Positions 45,801 to 58,745 of a DNA stretch of 64,000 nucleotides are shown here, piece after piece. This DNA is from Alloascoidea africana. Taxonomy: Eukaryota > Ascomycota > Alloascoideomycetes > Alloascoideales > Alloascoideaceae. Positions within the stretch are counted from its first letter, which is position 1; the number at the start of each line of letters is the position of its first letter. A model generated the notes under the pieces. It saw only the letters and a program-made list of their open reading frames with translations, did not search any database and was not told the DNA's origin. Made by a program: the position numbers and the translations under genes. The stretch lies in NCBI GenBank assembly GCA_030581615.1, contig JAKTTT010000020.1:62001-126000 (forward strand), given 5' to 3'.

Positions 45801-48800
45801 TGGCAGAAACATAAATAATGGCATAAAACCTTGTCGAATATGCGGTTTGGAACTTCTTGCATTTTTCAAAATCGTTGGTAAAAGCTCGTCCAACTTGCGA
45901 AGACCAAGGCCACAGATAACTTCACTGAGACCCTGAGCGGCACCCAATCTGTCACCATCCCTATTCTCAGAGCAAAGAGTATCCAACAATGTGGGAATCA
46001 AATCGGGGAATTGTTCCTCTCCTAATTTCTCAACAAGTGATCCCAAAGCTCTTGCCGCTGTGGCTCTGGTCTGTGGAACAGGATCGACCATTGAAATCTT
46101 CAATTCACTCACAAGAGATGGCAGATAAGGAATTAAATCTTTACTATCCACCAAAATAGACATGTTTCCAACAATCTGACACGCTTTCTTTTTGATTCCA
46201 GCTGACCGGTCTTTCAGACCACGATCCACCACATGGATGATCAATGCCAAGGAAGGACCATCGATATAATGCACAAATTGGGTTTTGGTAAGCGTATCTA
46301 GAGCAGTTTCCGTGTACTTTGTTGGATCACCAATCGCTTTGATTAGTATAGGAACCAAAGCCTGGATTTCAGGATTTCGAATAACGTCACCAAAACTCTG
46401 AAGAGACTTGTTTGCAGCATTTCTAACTTCTTTATGTGTATCATTCAACACCCCAACCAATTCTGGAATGATGGTCGACAAGGACGAAGACAGTTGTGTA
46501 GGATCCAAGTAAGCCATTGAACCTAGCAACTCAACAGCTCCCTTTTTCGATCGCCAAGCATGCTGTTCCAAATTGTCAATTGCCAAGGGGATGAGCTTCT
46601 TGACACCATATCCAGTAGTGTTTTTCATTATGATTCTAGACGTAAAACTAGTGGCTTCTCTCACCTCAAGGGAGTAATCACCAAGACTCGTTAGAATGAT
46701 TGGTAAAACCTCAATAACGTATGGTTCAAAGTAGCGTCCAAGACTTTGTGACAGACATTCAAATGCAAAAACAGCGCCTTCACGCTTCTTGGCATTCTTG
46801 GTGTCTTCTGAAGCTTCAGTCAATGTGCGTATAATGTCAAAGTCAGAAAGTGCGGATATTCCAGCACCTTTCACCAAACCAGCTATGCCATATGCTGCTC
46901 CACGCCTTTCAGCAAACTTGTTAGCTTCCAGCAGCTTTGCCATCAAAACTTCTATATAGTCGCCCAGTTTAGGTTTAATCAAATGAACCAAAGGCGATAT
47001 GCCTTCTGAAATTGCAAATTGGACATCTTCCGAGGGTGTATCCAAGGTCGCAATTAGCCTGTCCACAATCTTTAACAATCTATCATCTTCGGATGGTAAA
47101 TGGTTCGCCAATGCTCCATACATAATAATGACCGCTTCCCGCACCCGATCTTGGGTCTTGCTGCCTTTATCTGGTAAGCTTAGGTATTTCTCAAATATGG
47201 GTGCAATCTGCTCCATATATGTAGCTCCATGAATCTCGATTATTGCAACGCCTGCTTCTTGCAGTTCCAATCCAACAGATCTCTGTTTATCCGCCAGAGC
47301 TTCTGTCTTAATAATGTGATTGAAAAACTCAATAATCGCGGGCTCATTAAAGTACGGAGCAAGCTCTTTGAACGAAAGAGCAACACCGCTTCGATACTCC
47401 CAAGGATCCTTCTGTTCATAAGGTAATTTTACAACAAGGCCGAATTCATCTAGAATAGGCGCAGGAGGTTTGCTCTTCTCATCGTAAATGTCAACAAGAG
47501 CTTTGAAAAGTCCTTCAAAAATAGCACTACCATCGTTGGAAAGTGCTGTTACGGCCTCTGCAAGCGCTTTAGCGACTGACAATCGGAGAGACTTGTTTGG
47601 CAAATCCAGAAAATTGAGCAGAGCTTTAGGAGTCTCTTCAAGAATGCTTAATTCGTTCTCGTCCCATATCGTTCTTGCAATTTCAGCGTTTGAATCAATT
47701 GAATCATGACAGGCAATCAATATCTCAGAGGAGTATTCGATTTCCTTAATATCAAACTCGTCATCCAGAACCTCCAATACTGCTGTTCTGATAAAAGGCT
47801 CTGAAGAGACTGCGTGAGAGATAATAATATCCAAATCCTCTCGCTTGACGTCAACACTAATATTCTGGCACAGACTAAAGAAACATTCTTTGGCCAATTT
47901 GCTCCTACTTGGAGTAGACATCAGGGTCAGTAGCGACTGGATAATCCTACTACAAGGAATGCTGGGATCTCCAAAAACTTCACTGTGAGAAGTTAGAATA
48001 CCAATTGAGAGTAAAATCTCTTCATCGCCTGTATCAGGCAAATCCTCGTCTGTCCTCGTAGCATGATGCGTGGGAACATGTTTCTTCTCGCCCTCAGTAA
48101 GCACTTTTGTGAGAAATGGTAGAATAAAAATGAGAGTGTTGGAATCTAATGGCCGTTGGTCAGCCAGGAACTTAATTTTGTAGAGTAATCGACATATTAG
48201 TTCATCAAGAGGCTCTTGTGTGAATGCTTCATCAACAGAAATGTCAAATACTCGTAATGTGGCGACTCCAATGAAAAACCTGGATGTCCCCAGGCGTTCG
48301 CTCAAAGTTTGGGTAATGGCTAAAAATGCTTCATTACCAATGTTCCCAACGAGCTTGGACACTCCAATACTCAACAAGTCTAGCAGTTTTGATACTACTG
48401 TGGGTAGCCAATCTGCAATGCCGTTATCTGTGGATGACGCTTGTTCAGCTAAGGCTTTCACAGTTCCAATTCCCCTTCTTAGTAATAAAAAGTTGTTTTG
48501 CACTTTCCCTCTAATCTCTTGTTCAGCTGCCAATTGCTCGTTCACCTTTGCCTGCTCTTCTTTAGAGAGCCTTTTTTGAGCGCCGCTTCCCTTTTTCTTT
48601 TTCTCGATTTCCTTTTTCAGACCTTCTTCCCATTTTTTCGTCTCGTAGTCCTTCACATTCTTTCTCTCTGTATACTTGGTGTTCTTGCCTGTTTCCAGAA
48701 TATTCACAGCCAGAATTCCTTCTGGTGTGCGCCAAATTGATAGTTCAGTTTCAGTAATGTTGGCATTACGAAGGTCGAGGTCGGATTCAATTGTTTCCAG

Positions 48801-51169
48801 AATATGCGGAATCGATTTTTGTGGGGAAATAAAAGATACTTGTCCAAGTGTCTTGAGACACGCCTCAATAGTGCTATCATTTTTAGCTTCATAAAGCTGC
48901 TTCATAATGTTGGAAATAATATTCTCGGCATTTGTCTTCACAATCTCTCCAGGATCTGTGCTGCTTCTTAAACATAGTCCAACCCACCCATCTTTAAGAA
49001 GCACTTTTTCAAAGTTACAAATCAAAATCAAATCTTTAAGATGACCGTTTAGAATATCTCTGTCAACAAGACTATATGAAGTAACAATCCTGTTCAGGAG
49101 TGGTGAAACGAGCTTGTAGTTGAATGTCTTCAAAGCTTCATCCTCCTCATTTTCTTGGGACAGAATCTGGAAAAGCTCTGAAAACAATAGATTTCCCACC
49201 TTTAGCTGATTGGGAGAAGTATAGGCTTCTCCAATGAGTTCCAATGCCAATCTGCGAATTTGGGGTAGCACTGTGGAAGAGACCAGCATAAAGAGCCAAG
49301 TCCTAGCCCATGCAAAATCTGTCTCCTTCACGTATGAAACAGTTGTTGACAATGCTTTCAAAAACCAATACTGATCTTCTTCGGACGTAAATTTGGTGTA
49401 CAGCCTTGGGCTTGTAATAAGACTAGGAGTTTTTGAGGCATCGCTGCTTTGCAATGACCTTTCGAAAATGGAGGATTCAAGCTTGCAAGTACTTCCAATA
49501 GCAAGCACGGCATATCCTGCAGTAGCATACTTGTTCTGAACAGCAGGAAGAGGACTGGCAACAACCTCTTCCCAAGTCTTAATCAATTCGCTTCCAAAAG
49601 TCTCAACAAATGCACACACCTTGGTGTTATTTGAATAATTTTCAAGAAGTATGTAAGCCAATGACACAAACCACACTCTTCTTATGTGGTGTCTCTTATC
49701 GGTCAATCCTTTTCTAATTGCGTCTTGCTGAGGTTTCTCAGTTTCAATACCTTCAGAAACAGAATAAAAAACATGTCTGAAATATGGTTTCAAAAAAGCT
49801 GATAAGACTTGTTCATTAACTTCTTTTGAAGCCAATGCTGTTAGGCCTGTTGTGACGATTTTAGAAGTAGACGGAGTCAAAGGGAGCTCACCAACAGCTC
49901 TCGCAAACACTATTTTTTGATCCGCTATTGTGACTTTGTTTGTTTGAATAGGATTGACTACATCCTTTGCGACCTTTTCCAAAATTTCCGATTCCGAACT
50001 GTGGCAATGATGCTTTAAAATAGAAGCAAAAGTATCAAAGCTTCCCTCGCGAATGTTTTGTTTAGAAGACTTGAAGGAGGCTAGCAAGTGTTTCAGTATT
50101 TTTTCATGAAGCACTTTTGAGAAATCAAAGACATAAGGTAGTGCGTCGAATATGCCTGGAACAACTCTATCATATACAACTTCGGGAGATCTGAGAAAAG
50201 ACTTTTCCAAAGTAGGGAGAATTGTTTCCACAAAATCCTCCTCTGTAACGTATGCATTAAAAACAGGTGCAAATGACTCTGCCACATAGAATGGGAGCCT
50301 TGATTTAGCGCCCAAAACTTCATTAACATAAAACTGCAGCAAATCCTTCTTTCTATTCGAAACTTTTTCCTCAACTCTGGGAAAAGATGGTGCTAAGCTG
50401 TCCGCAGCGAGGGTCAAAGCGCCAATGAGAAGAATGTTCTTGACAGAAGAAGTGGCTTTGGCTGTCAAAGTTGTTATATATTCGTCGACTAGTTGTAAGT
50501 TTTGACTGAAAACTTTCGTCAGGCTATGTTTTGTTGTGTTCAACGAAGATTCTCTAATTCTCCGGAAATGTTGATGTTGTTGCTCAACCTTCTGGGCTCT
50601 TTTTCCGTCTTTAATATCTGAGGCATTGTTGTAGCACCCTTCAAGCAGGGAAGCTTGAGATAGAACTAAAGTTGGTAGCACAGTCCGAAGCTCAGAACTT
50701 AGAGGGTCCTGGGCAGCAGCTTTAATGGCAAAGGCATTGACCCAGTCAAGTAAAGTCAAAATACCAGTAACCGCTGTCGACGGATTAATAGAAGTAACCA
50801 ACTTTTTCAGCGCAAAAATGAGTTTTGGCAAGAAGCTTGGTTCTGAATCAATCATGGTGTTGAACACTTTAACAACTTCATTCCTCGATTTCGGGTCTTG
50901 ATAATAGGGGTATGTTCTGAACAATAGTTGCGATAAATAAGGAAATTCGGACTTTGGGATATCTTTAATGTGTAGTAAAGAGCACAAAGTCAGTACTAAA
51001 TATCTTCAAATTCAGATATCGTGTGATGCTCACCACTTTTTGCAATTAGAGTTTTCAGTTGATTGAGAACTGTTAATCTCGTTTTACTCGAAGAATCAAT
51101 TAGCTTGAGGTCAAGAATTGGTTTCAGCTCCGACCAACCAAGACCTGCAATTGATTCAATGTCCAACAT
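42840..51169 (-). CDS. GCN1: Gcn1, ribosome-associated activator of the eIF2alpha kinase Gcn2
   Basis: A giant HEAT-repeat protein. The 8.1-kb exon (42840-50962) joins a short exon 1 (51034-51169) across a 71-base intron (GTGAGC, branch TACTGAC, acceptor TTAAAG), giving 2752 residues against 2672 in S. cerevisiae. The splice yields MLDIESIAGLGWSEL...IAKS-DIPKSEFPYL. Conserved blocks include KRGIG-type region before the EF3-like part, then GVKKLIPLAIDNLEQHAW, YLDPTQLSSSLSTIIPELVG, VHYIDGPSLALIIH, GEEQFPDLIPTLLDTL, DRVLASIFICRSDTSG, NALSHLLPTLEE, KLPRGPSCILPVFLHGLMYG and FLRPFIPQLQRTFVKSLSD. The C-terminus is RIAAGGDEETMFSDRFEDE. The eEF3-like part and the Gcn2-binding (RWD-binding) part are intact. 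Gcn1 senses stalled/collided ribosomes and passes uncharged tRNA signals to Gcn2, raising Gcn4 translation. The S. cerevisiae gene has no intron. Confidence 0.97.
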
Positions 51170-51672
51170 TGTGCTTTTAGTTTTGTGTTAGTGAGCAATA
51201 TTTGAATTGATGGCATTGATACAGCCTTCTTATACACATTTGGACTCTATATTCTCCTTCGCCTATGTCCTGTCAATTGGAAATCAAGATAAACTTACCA
51301 AGTGGGATCCTAAGCTAACAAAAAGCTGAGTGAAAAGTATATGAAAATCTCCACGTAGAGGTTGGTTGATCCAGAGTTTTCTTCTCCCCTGTTTCTTTAG
51401 CACCAATCAAATACTATCACAAAAGAGGTGTCGGATCTAGAAGCTCTAAACTTTCACAAAGATATCCTCGAGAGATCTGAACAAATAACCGCTCCTTTTG
51501 TTGTAGCGATGTGCTGGAAATTTCTACTATCATGGGGGTTAAATGGACACAGTTCTACACGCCTAGTGTAATTCTGGTAATAACCACCTTATGAGTCAAG
51601 ATGACTTTGACTAGTTGACAGAACATACAAACTGCTCTCAATTCTATTAATCATGGATTCAAAACTATGGCT
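51170..51672. other. Intergenic region upstream of GCN1
   Basis: About 500 bases between the GCN1 start and the MET17 stop. No feature is recognised. Confidence 0.5.
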
Positions 51673-54074
<2,402 letters not shown>

Positions 54075-54857
54075 ATGTCACTGAATACTCTCACCACCAA
54101 GCCCACTCAGCGCCCTGACCATATTGACGAGATACTAAACTCGTTGAAACGATACGATGGCGGAGTTATTAAGGAGCTTGAAGACTATCTGACTCAGCAG
54201 TGTGCGGAAAGATTTTCCGATATTCAATCAAATTTGGCTCTTTTGAAGCTCTACGAACTAAACAGCGAGAGTGATTCGGGTGCTAATGGTAACTCAACCA
54301 TCAAAGAACGAGAAGACATAATTGTCTGCGTTTTGTTGAAAGGACTGCTCAACTTCTTAAACACTGATTTTTCCCTATATCTTCACTTGCTTCCCGCTTA
54401 CTTGGTTGTTCTGGAGAAGCCATTGGACACGATTGGTGAAAATGTTGGAAAATTATTCGAGCTCTACACACTGCTTACTGACTCCCAATTTGAAGAATTT
54501 TGGAGTAAACTTTATGAAGAGATTGACAGAAAAGATGATTCTTCATATACAGAGCTGTTCAATGATGTCACGAACTTTGAAGATGACATAAGATTGGCCA
54601 TCTCCCAGGCTGTTGAGCTATCATGCCGTGAGATAAAGAAAGAAAGTTTCCGAAAATGGTTGGGTCTAAATAATGGAGAATCAGAGAATGAAAGGTTTGA
54701 GAACTTTGTTACCGAGACTCTAAACTGGAAATTCACAGAAAACGATCAGTCTATTAAGATTCCTAGCAATCAGAGCAACAATGTTAAGCCTGTTACCGAA
54801 ACAGAGAAAGTTAAATTTGAACAACTGTCAAGACTCATCAAGAAGAATTTCGAGTAG
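54075..54857 (+). CDS. Translation initiation factor 3 subunit K (eIF3k)
   Basis: A 260-residue protein with the eIF3k/CSN8-PSD type helical fold. The N-terminal part, RPDHIDEILNSLKRYDGGVI, ELEDYLTQQCAERFSDIQSN and LALLKLYELN, matches the eIF3k pattern (R-Y-x-P-x-x-L-x-x-L-E-x-Y, then N-L-A-x-L-K-L-Y). LLKGLLNFLNTDFSLYLHLLP follows, as in LLKAL--LP-TDF-L---LIP of the family. The C-terminus is a winged-helix-like region ending in a Lys-rich tail. eIF3k pairs with eIF3l on the outer side of the eIF3 octamer and is non-essential where studied. S. cerevisiae has lost it, so its presence indicates a lineage that kept the larger eIF3. The ATG at 54075 is the first in the frame. Confidence 0.85.
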   Translation: MSLNTLTTKPTQRPDHIDEILNSLKRYDGGVIKELEDYLTQQCAERFSDIQSNLALLKLYELNSESDSGANGNSTIKEREDIIVCVLLKGLLNFLNTDFSLYLHLLPAYLVVLEKPLDTIGENVGKLFELYTLLTDSQFEEFWSKLYEEIDRKDDSSYTELFNDVTNFEDDIRLAISQAVELSCREIKKESFRKWLGLNNGESENERFENFVTETLNWKFTENDQSIKIPSNQSNNVKPVTETEKVKFEQLSRLIKKNFE

Positions 54858-55121
54858 AGACAAGGACATGAATATGGGGATTGATCATCTGTGGTATTAG
54901 TTATGCATTAAGCAGTTCTTGAATATATTATAGCTGAAGCTTCCAAGAAAGTAGACCATACGCAATTTGAACACGAGATAAATTAGTCTTTACCAGAGAT
55001 ATTTATTCCATATCTCACTGATGAAGCATGAGTGTTGCATTAAACAGTCTAGAACATATGAAGAATACGTATTATGTCAATAAACAAGTAAATCAAACAC
55101 ATTGAATCATCAGTGAGAATT

Positions 55122-55916
55122 TCACCTAAGGTTCACAATCTCTTTGATAAACTCTTGGAATGGGAAAACAGCAACCCCGTCTCCTTTAACATCAAATTTC
55201 TTGAAAACATTGGTCAGTTTCAACAACCAGATTAAAGATTCAACAAAGGCATCAAACTGCATAACAGGTTCGCTTCTGCCATTATGCGAAACAGAATTTG
55301 AGAACGTTCTAAAGATAAATACAATTGTATCATGCGAAACATTGTATCCAAAAGCTTTCAAAGCATCCTCAAACTCTCTAAAAGAAATATTTCCACTTCC
55401 GTCGACATCAAATTTTTGGAAAACTTTTCTCCAATAAACAATATAATTCCAAAGCCTAAAAAACTCGTTAAAGTCGATTGTACCACTGTTGTCTTTATCA
55501 AATAGCTTGATCATCAGTCGGACTGTATTCGAGTTGAAGCGACTTTTATCGTTGTTCAGCAATGCACTTGCCAGCTCCTGCTCAGATAGTACGCCAGTCT
55601 TGTTTCTATCAACCTTGACAAACAGTTCCTTCAACTGCCTTTCAAGTCGTTCCTGGCCCTCTTTGCTGCTTGGATCAGGCGGGGTAATGCCTGATCCAGA
55701 GGCTGTGCTTGGACTGGATGTGGACGAAATGCTTGAGGCAAAGGAAGTTACTCTTGGAGGTCGTTTACCTGCTTCATGGTGGTGGCTTGTGTTGGAAACG
55801 TCCTCGTTCGATCCAAAGGCCTCAACAGGGGTTGGATTCGCCTGACCGGTAAAGCTAGTTAGTCCTCAAGCCTCATATCTCATAAGAAAATGTCTCCTCG
55901 AAAAGCGCACCCACAT
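55122..55916 (-). CDS. PEF1: Penta-EF-hand protein (Pef1-like), probably two exons
   Basis: Exon 2 (55122-55841) encodes ~70 Pro/Ser/Thr-rich residues, then five EF-hand-like units. Clear calcium loops start at residues ~80 (DRNKTGVLSEQE), ~117 (DKDNSGTIDFNE) and ~147 (DVDGSGNISFRE); the last two units are degenerate. LMIKLFDKDNSGTI and FREFEDALKAFGYNVS match yeast Pef1 (YGR058W) and the ALG-2/peflin family. The frame lacks an ATG before an upstream stop, but ACTAAC plus acceptor TCAG lies just there. A six-base exon 1 (ATGTGG, 55911-55916) with donor GTGCGC would give a 69-base intron and 241 residues. The donor is unusual, so exon 1 is uncertain, whereas the EF-hand body is secure. Yeast Pef1 is a calcium-binding protein of bud/neck and cation homeostasis. 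Confidence 0.8.
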
Positions 55917-55946
55917 GGAACTAGAGGGCGATAAAATGAAACAAAA

Positions 55947-56369
55947 ATGAAGCAGAATTCGTCCCACGAGGTAGTCCAGGATATTTACAACCTGGTACAG
56001 CTCCATTCAAAATTGAAACATACCGCCAGTTCATCGTCAGCACCCATTTTTGTCTACAAGAATTCTGAGGTGGATGAAAATCTGAGGTGGTTATGGAAGA
56101 CCCGATTTATGGGTGGACAAAAAGAAATGGATAGAGGGGAGGAAAAAGAAGAAAGAATTCAGTGGGAATGCTTCTTAAATTATATGCATCGTTTCGTGTT
56201 CTCAAACAACAGCTTTGGTACCCGGATTCGCTCGAGAAGCGGGCGGTATGGAAGGCTCCAGTATGACAGAGTTACGAGAAGCATGCCAAATTTACGCTAT
56301 TCCCGGCGCATGGCCCTTGCAGTTCTACGTTCTTTACGTTTCGCGTTAATTAGTCCAAATATACTTTGA
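55947..56369 (+). CDS. Uncertain ORF, 140 codons
   Basis: A plus-strand frame with ATG at 55947, starting only 30 bases from the PEF1 start in divergent orientation. The first ~90 residues are moderately gene-like (VVQDIYNLVQLHSKLKH, then ENLRWLWKTRF, IQWECFLNYMHRFVF). The last 50 are Arg-rich and look out of frame. In the two other frames around 56210-56345 equally plausible peptides occur (WYPDSLEKRAVWKAP; ELREACQIYAIPGAWPLQF). This hints at a broken gene, an intron, or chance. I recognise no family. Confidence 0.3.
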   Translation: MKQNSSHEVVQDIYNLVQLHSKLKHTASSSSAPIFVYKNSEVDENLRWLWKTRFMGGQKEMDRGEEKEERIQWECFLNYMHRFVFSNNSFGTRIRSRSGRYGRLQYDRVTRSMPNLRYSRRMALAVLRSLRFALISPNIL

Positions 56370-57137
56370 GCAGCACCAAAAGGTACGAAAAAAGACCTTG
56401 CCTTCATCTCGGATGTTGAGCATGTGCTGGATCTCGCTGGTCATGCCTAGCTTCTCGTTGATGATCTATCTAGTGGTCATCGCATTTGATGAGAGGTGTT
56501 CACTATTTTTCTCTCAAAGGTGTTGATAGTTAGATATAAGCCTTCCGGTGACATCATCATCCTCCATTTTCAATATTAGAAGTGACGGTCACTTGCAATT
56601 TCTGGATACTGTCCTGACTGTAAGATACGCACAGAACAGCTTGGATATGCCTTCAACAACTGTTGCTTTTATCAGAGATCGAACCGTTTTAAATGGTACA
56701 GTTTATGCTTTGTGTCCTTGTAAATAGCTGAAAGACAATTATGCCAGCATCAGAATGACCTCTTGTCGCCATATAAGCTTTGGTACCCCTGATCGATCAT
56801 TAGATGGAAACATATTCTATTGTTATTCAAGTTCATAGCATGCTTCCATCTCGACACATTCTAATAGCCTATTCCTAGCCTTGAAAATTATCTACACCCT
56901 CCACATGTGAAACAGCTTTTTTCATTTCTAAACTGTATATTGAAACATAGTAAACTAATGAATGTATCGTTAATATACATCACAAACTTATCCACTAAAG
57001 AGAAAGCATTAACCAAGTGAATTATTGTTTGATTTTGGACCGGAGTATCATGAAAATGGGAAAAATTGTCGGATATTTAATGCTTATGCTTTCGAGAAGA
57101 CAACTATGGCTAAACCGGTGAGCACTATTCATAAGGT
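56370..57137. other. Intergenic region downstream of RPS10
   Basis: About 770 bases with no recognised feature. Confidence 0.45.
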
Positions 57138-57702
57138 TTACTCTGGTCTTGCCTCTCTTCTTCTGTAACCACCTTCAGCACCACCACGTCTTGGTGGACC
57201 TCGTCTGCCACGGAATCGCTCTCCAGATTCTGGGTTTGACTCTCTCAAATGCGTCTTGGGTAGGACTCCCTTGGGGATGTGAAGAAGATCTTGGAGGTAT
57301 TCAACGCCTTCAGTTGTCAAGGTGTAATAATAATATTGCCAAGAGAACTGTGTCTTAACATATCCCTTGGATGTCAGAGATTGTAAAGCCTTGATGACGT
57401 ACAAGTTCTTTGTATCGATATCTTCATGCTTGGGTTGGTTGAAATCCTTCTTTGCGGCAACAACACCCTCTATAATGCAAATCTGTTAGTAATCATGGTT
57501 CGAAAGGCGGACAGGTTCTTTTTGTTATTGCCATTAAACTAAACATTGAATAACCGTTGATCTTTGAGCTTGCATTGAACTTGATTTAAAATCTGGATCA
57601 TGGCTAAAACGCGATTCGCTAGGAAAAATGTTGAATAAAGCTAAGCTTACCTTGATAGAGGTAGAGGTGAATCTTCTTTCTGTCTTCCTTTGGAATAAGC
57701 AT
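57138..57702 (-). CDS. RPS10: Ribosomal protein eS10 (Rps10)
   Basis: Exons 57651-57702 and 57138-57469 flank a 181-base intron (GTAAGC, perfect TACTAAC branch, TATAG acceptor). They give 127 residues: MLIPKEDRKKIHLYLYQ-EGVVAAKKDF, then ALQSLTSKGYVKTQFSWQYYYYTL and an Arg/Gly-rich tail (RGRRGPPRRGG). This is the S10e family, a 40S head component near the mRNA entry path. The RGG-like tail is more like animal eS10 than S. cerevisiae Rps10 (105 residues, without it). Intron position after codon 17 agrees with yeast RPS10A/B having a 5' intron. Its promoter carries a Tbf1-like/Cbf1 motif pair. Confidence 0.96.
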
Positions 57703-58745
57703 TATATTGTCGAATGTGTATTCAAATCCAGCAAACCACAGTTCGTAACGAGAAGTAAACGGTATATTATTCACGGAATCTTTGGTTCTCATATTTACGC
57801 TTGGTGACTTTATGGATGTGTATATTTTAGAACACAGTGGGGTACTAGCCCTATTATGTGTCACGTGTACATTTTTTGTGGTGATTCATAGATGTGGAGA
57901 AACTGCAAGTGGCCTAATCAAGACACACAAACACAGAAAAAACAAAGAAAAACAGAACCGGAAAACTCCTCTGAGTATCTCTTAAATCCCAGAAAACCTG
58001 GAGCTTTTATATTCTTCTAGAGAAGTAAAAGCTGCTACTATGATTGAGATCACTGACACACGCGTAATGGAGGTCATAGCCAGAACAGATACAAAACTGT
58101 CTCGCCACCGTGTCCCTATGCAAACGCACTAAGGCCAAAACGGAAAAGACCTGCAAGTCCGCAGAAGAAAACAGAGCATAAGAATCCGAATCTCCGCACA
58201 CTTTCAGGTTAGGGAGCTAATACAGTTTTCTTGGTATTGGGTCTTTTATTCCAGGTTTGCTAATATTCCTCCACAGCCTCTATGCGTCATTGTTTTTTAG
58301 TAAGTTGCCTTAGAATTTTAGATTTTAGCTATTTTCATCTCTTCACCAAGGCTGCAAGATGAGGCATGTACTTGTTAAAAAACCCAAAACTCACCTTCCA
58401 CTTGCCAATTGTAGATAACCAGTCAGTTAACACTTTTAATATTGTGTAACAGTATGAATCCATGAAACTGGACAAAAGAATTTGCCAAACACAAGATATA
58501 ATTAATTCATACCTAAAAGACAGATAATGAAAATAATGGGTTCCAAAGCTGATGATAAGTTACGATCTGATCATTGATTAAGACAAAACAAAACAAAAAA
58601 AACGTAAAAACAGGATGCATATATCTGAGAAAAAAAAGAACTTAAGAATCATTTTTTATGATTGTTTTTTATTAGTAAATCGTGGTGGATGTGCAGTGGT
58701 GATGAACAAGAGATATCAACAAGGTACACGGTAAACACAATTCCA
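57703..58745. other. Intergenic region upstream of RPS10 and downstream of the amidase
   Basis: About 1 kb. It holds the RPS10 promoter motif pair at 57846-57867; the remainder has no recognised feature. Confidence 0.5.
57846..57867 (-). promoter_or_regulatory. Tbf1-like TAGGGCTA plus Cbf1 CACGTG pair in the RPS10 promoter
   Basis: TAGCCCTA (57846-57853; TAGGGCTA on the gene strand) and CACGTG (57862-57867) lie about 145-165 bases before the RPS10 ATG. In several non-Saccharomyces yeasts Tbf1 and Cbf1 together drive ribosomal-protein genes in place of Rap1; the match here is by motif only. Confidence 0.6.
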
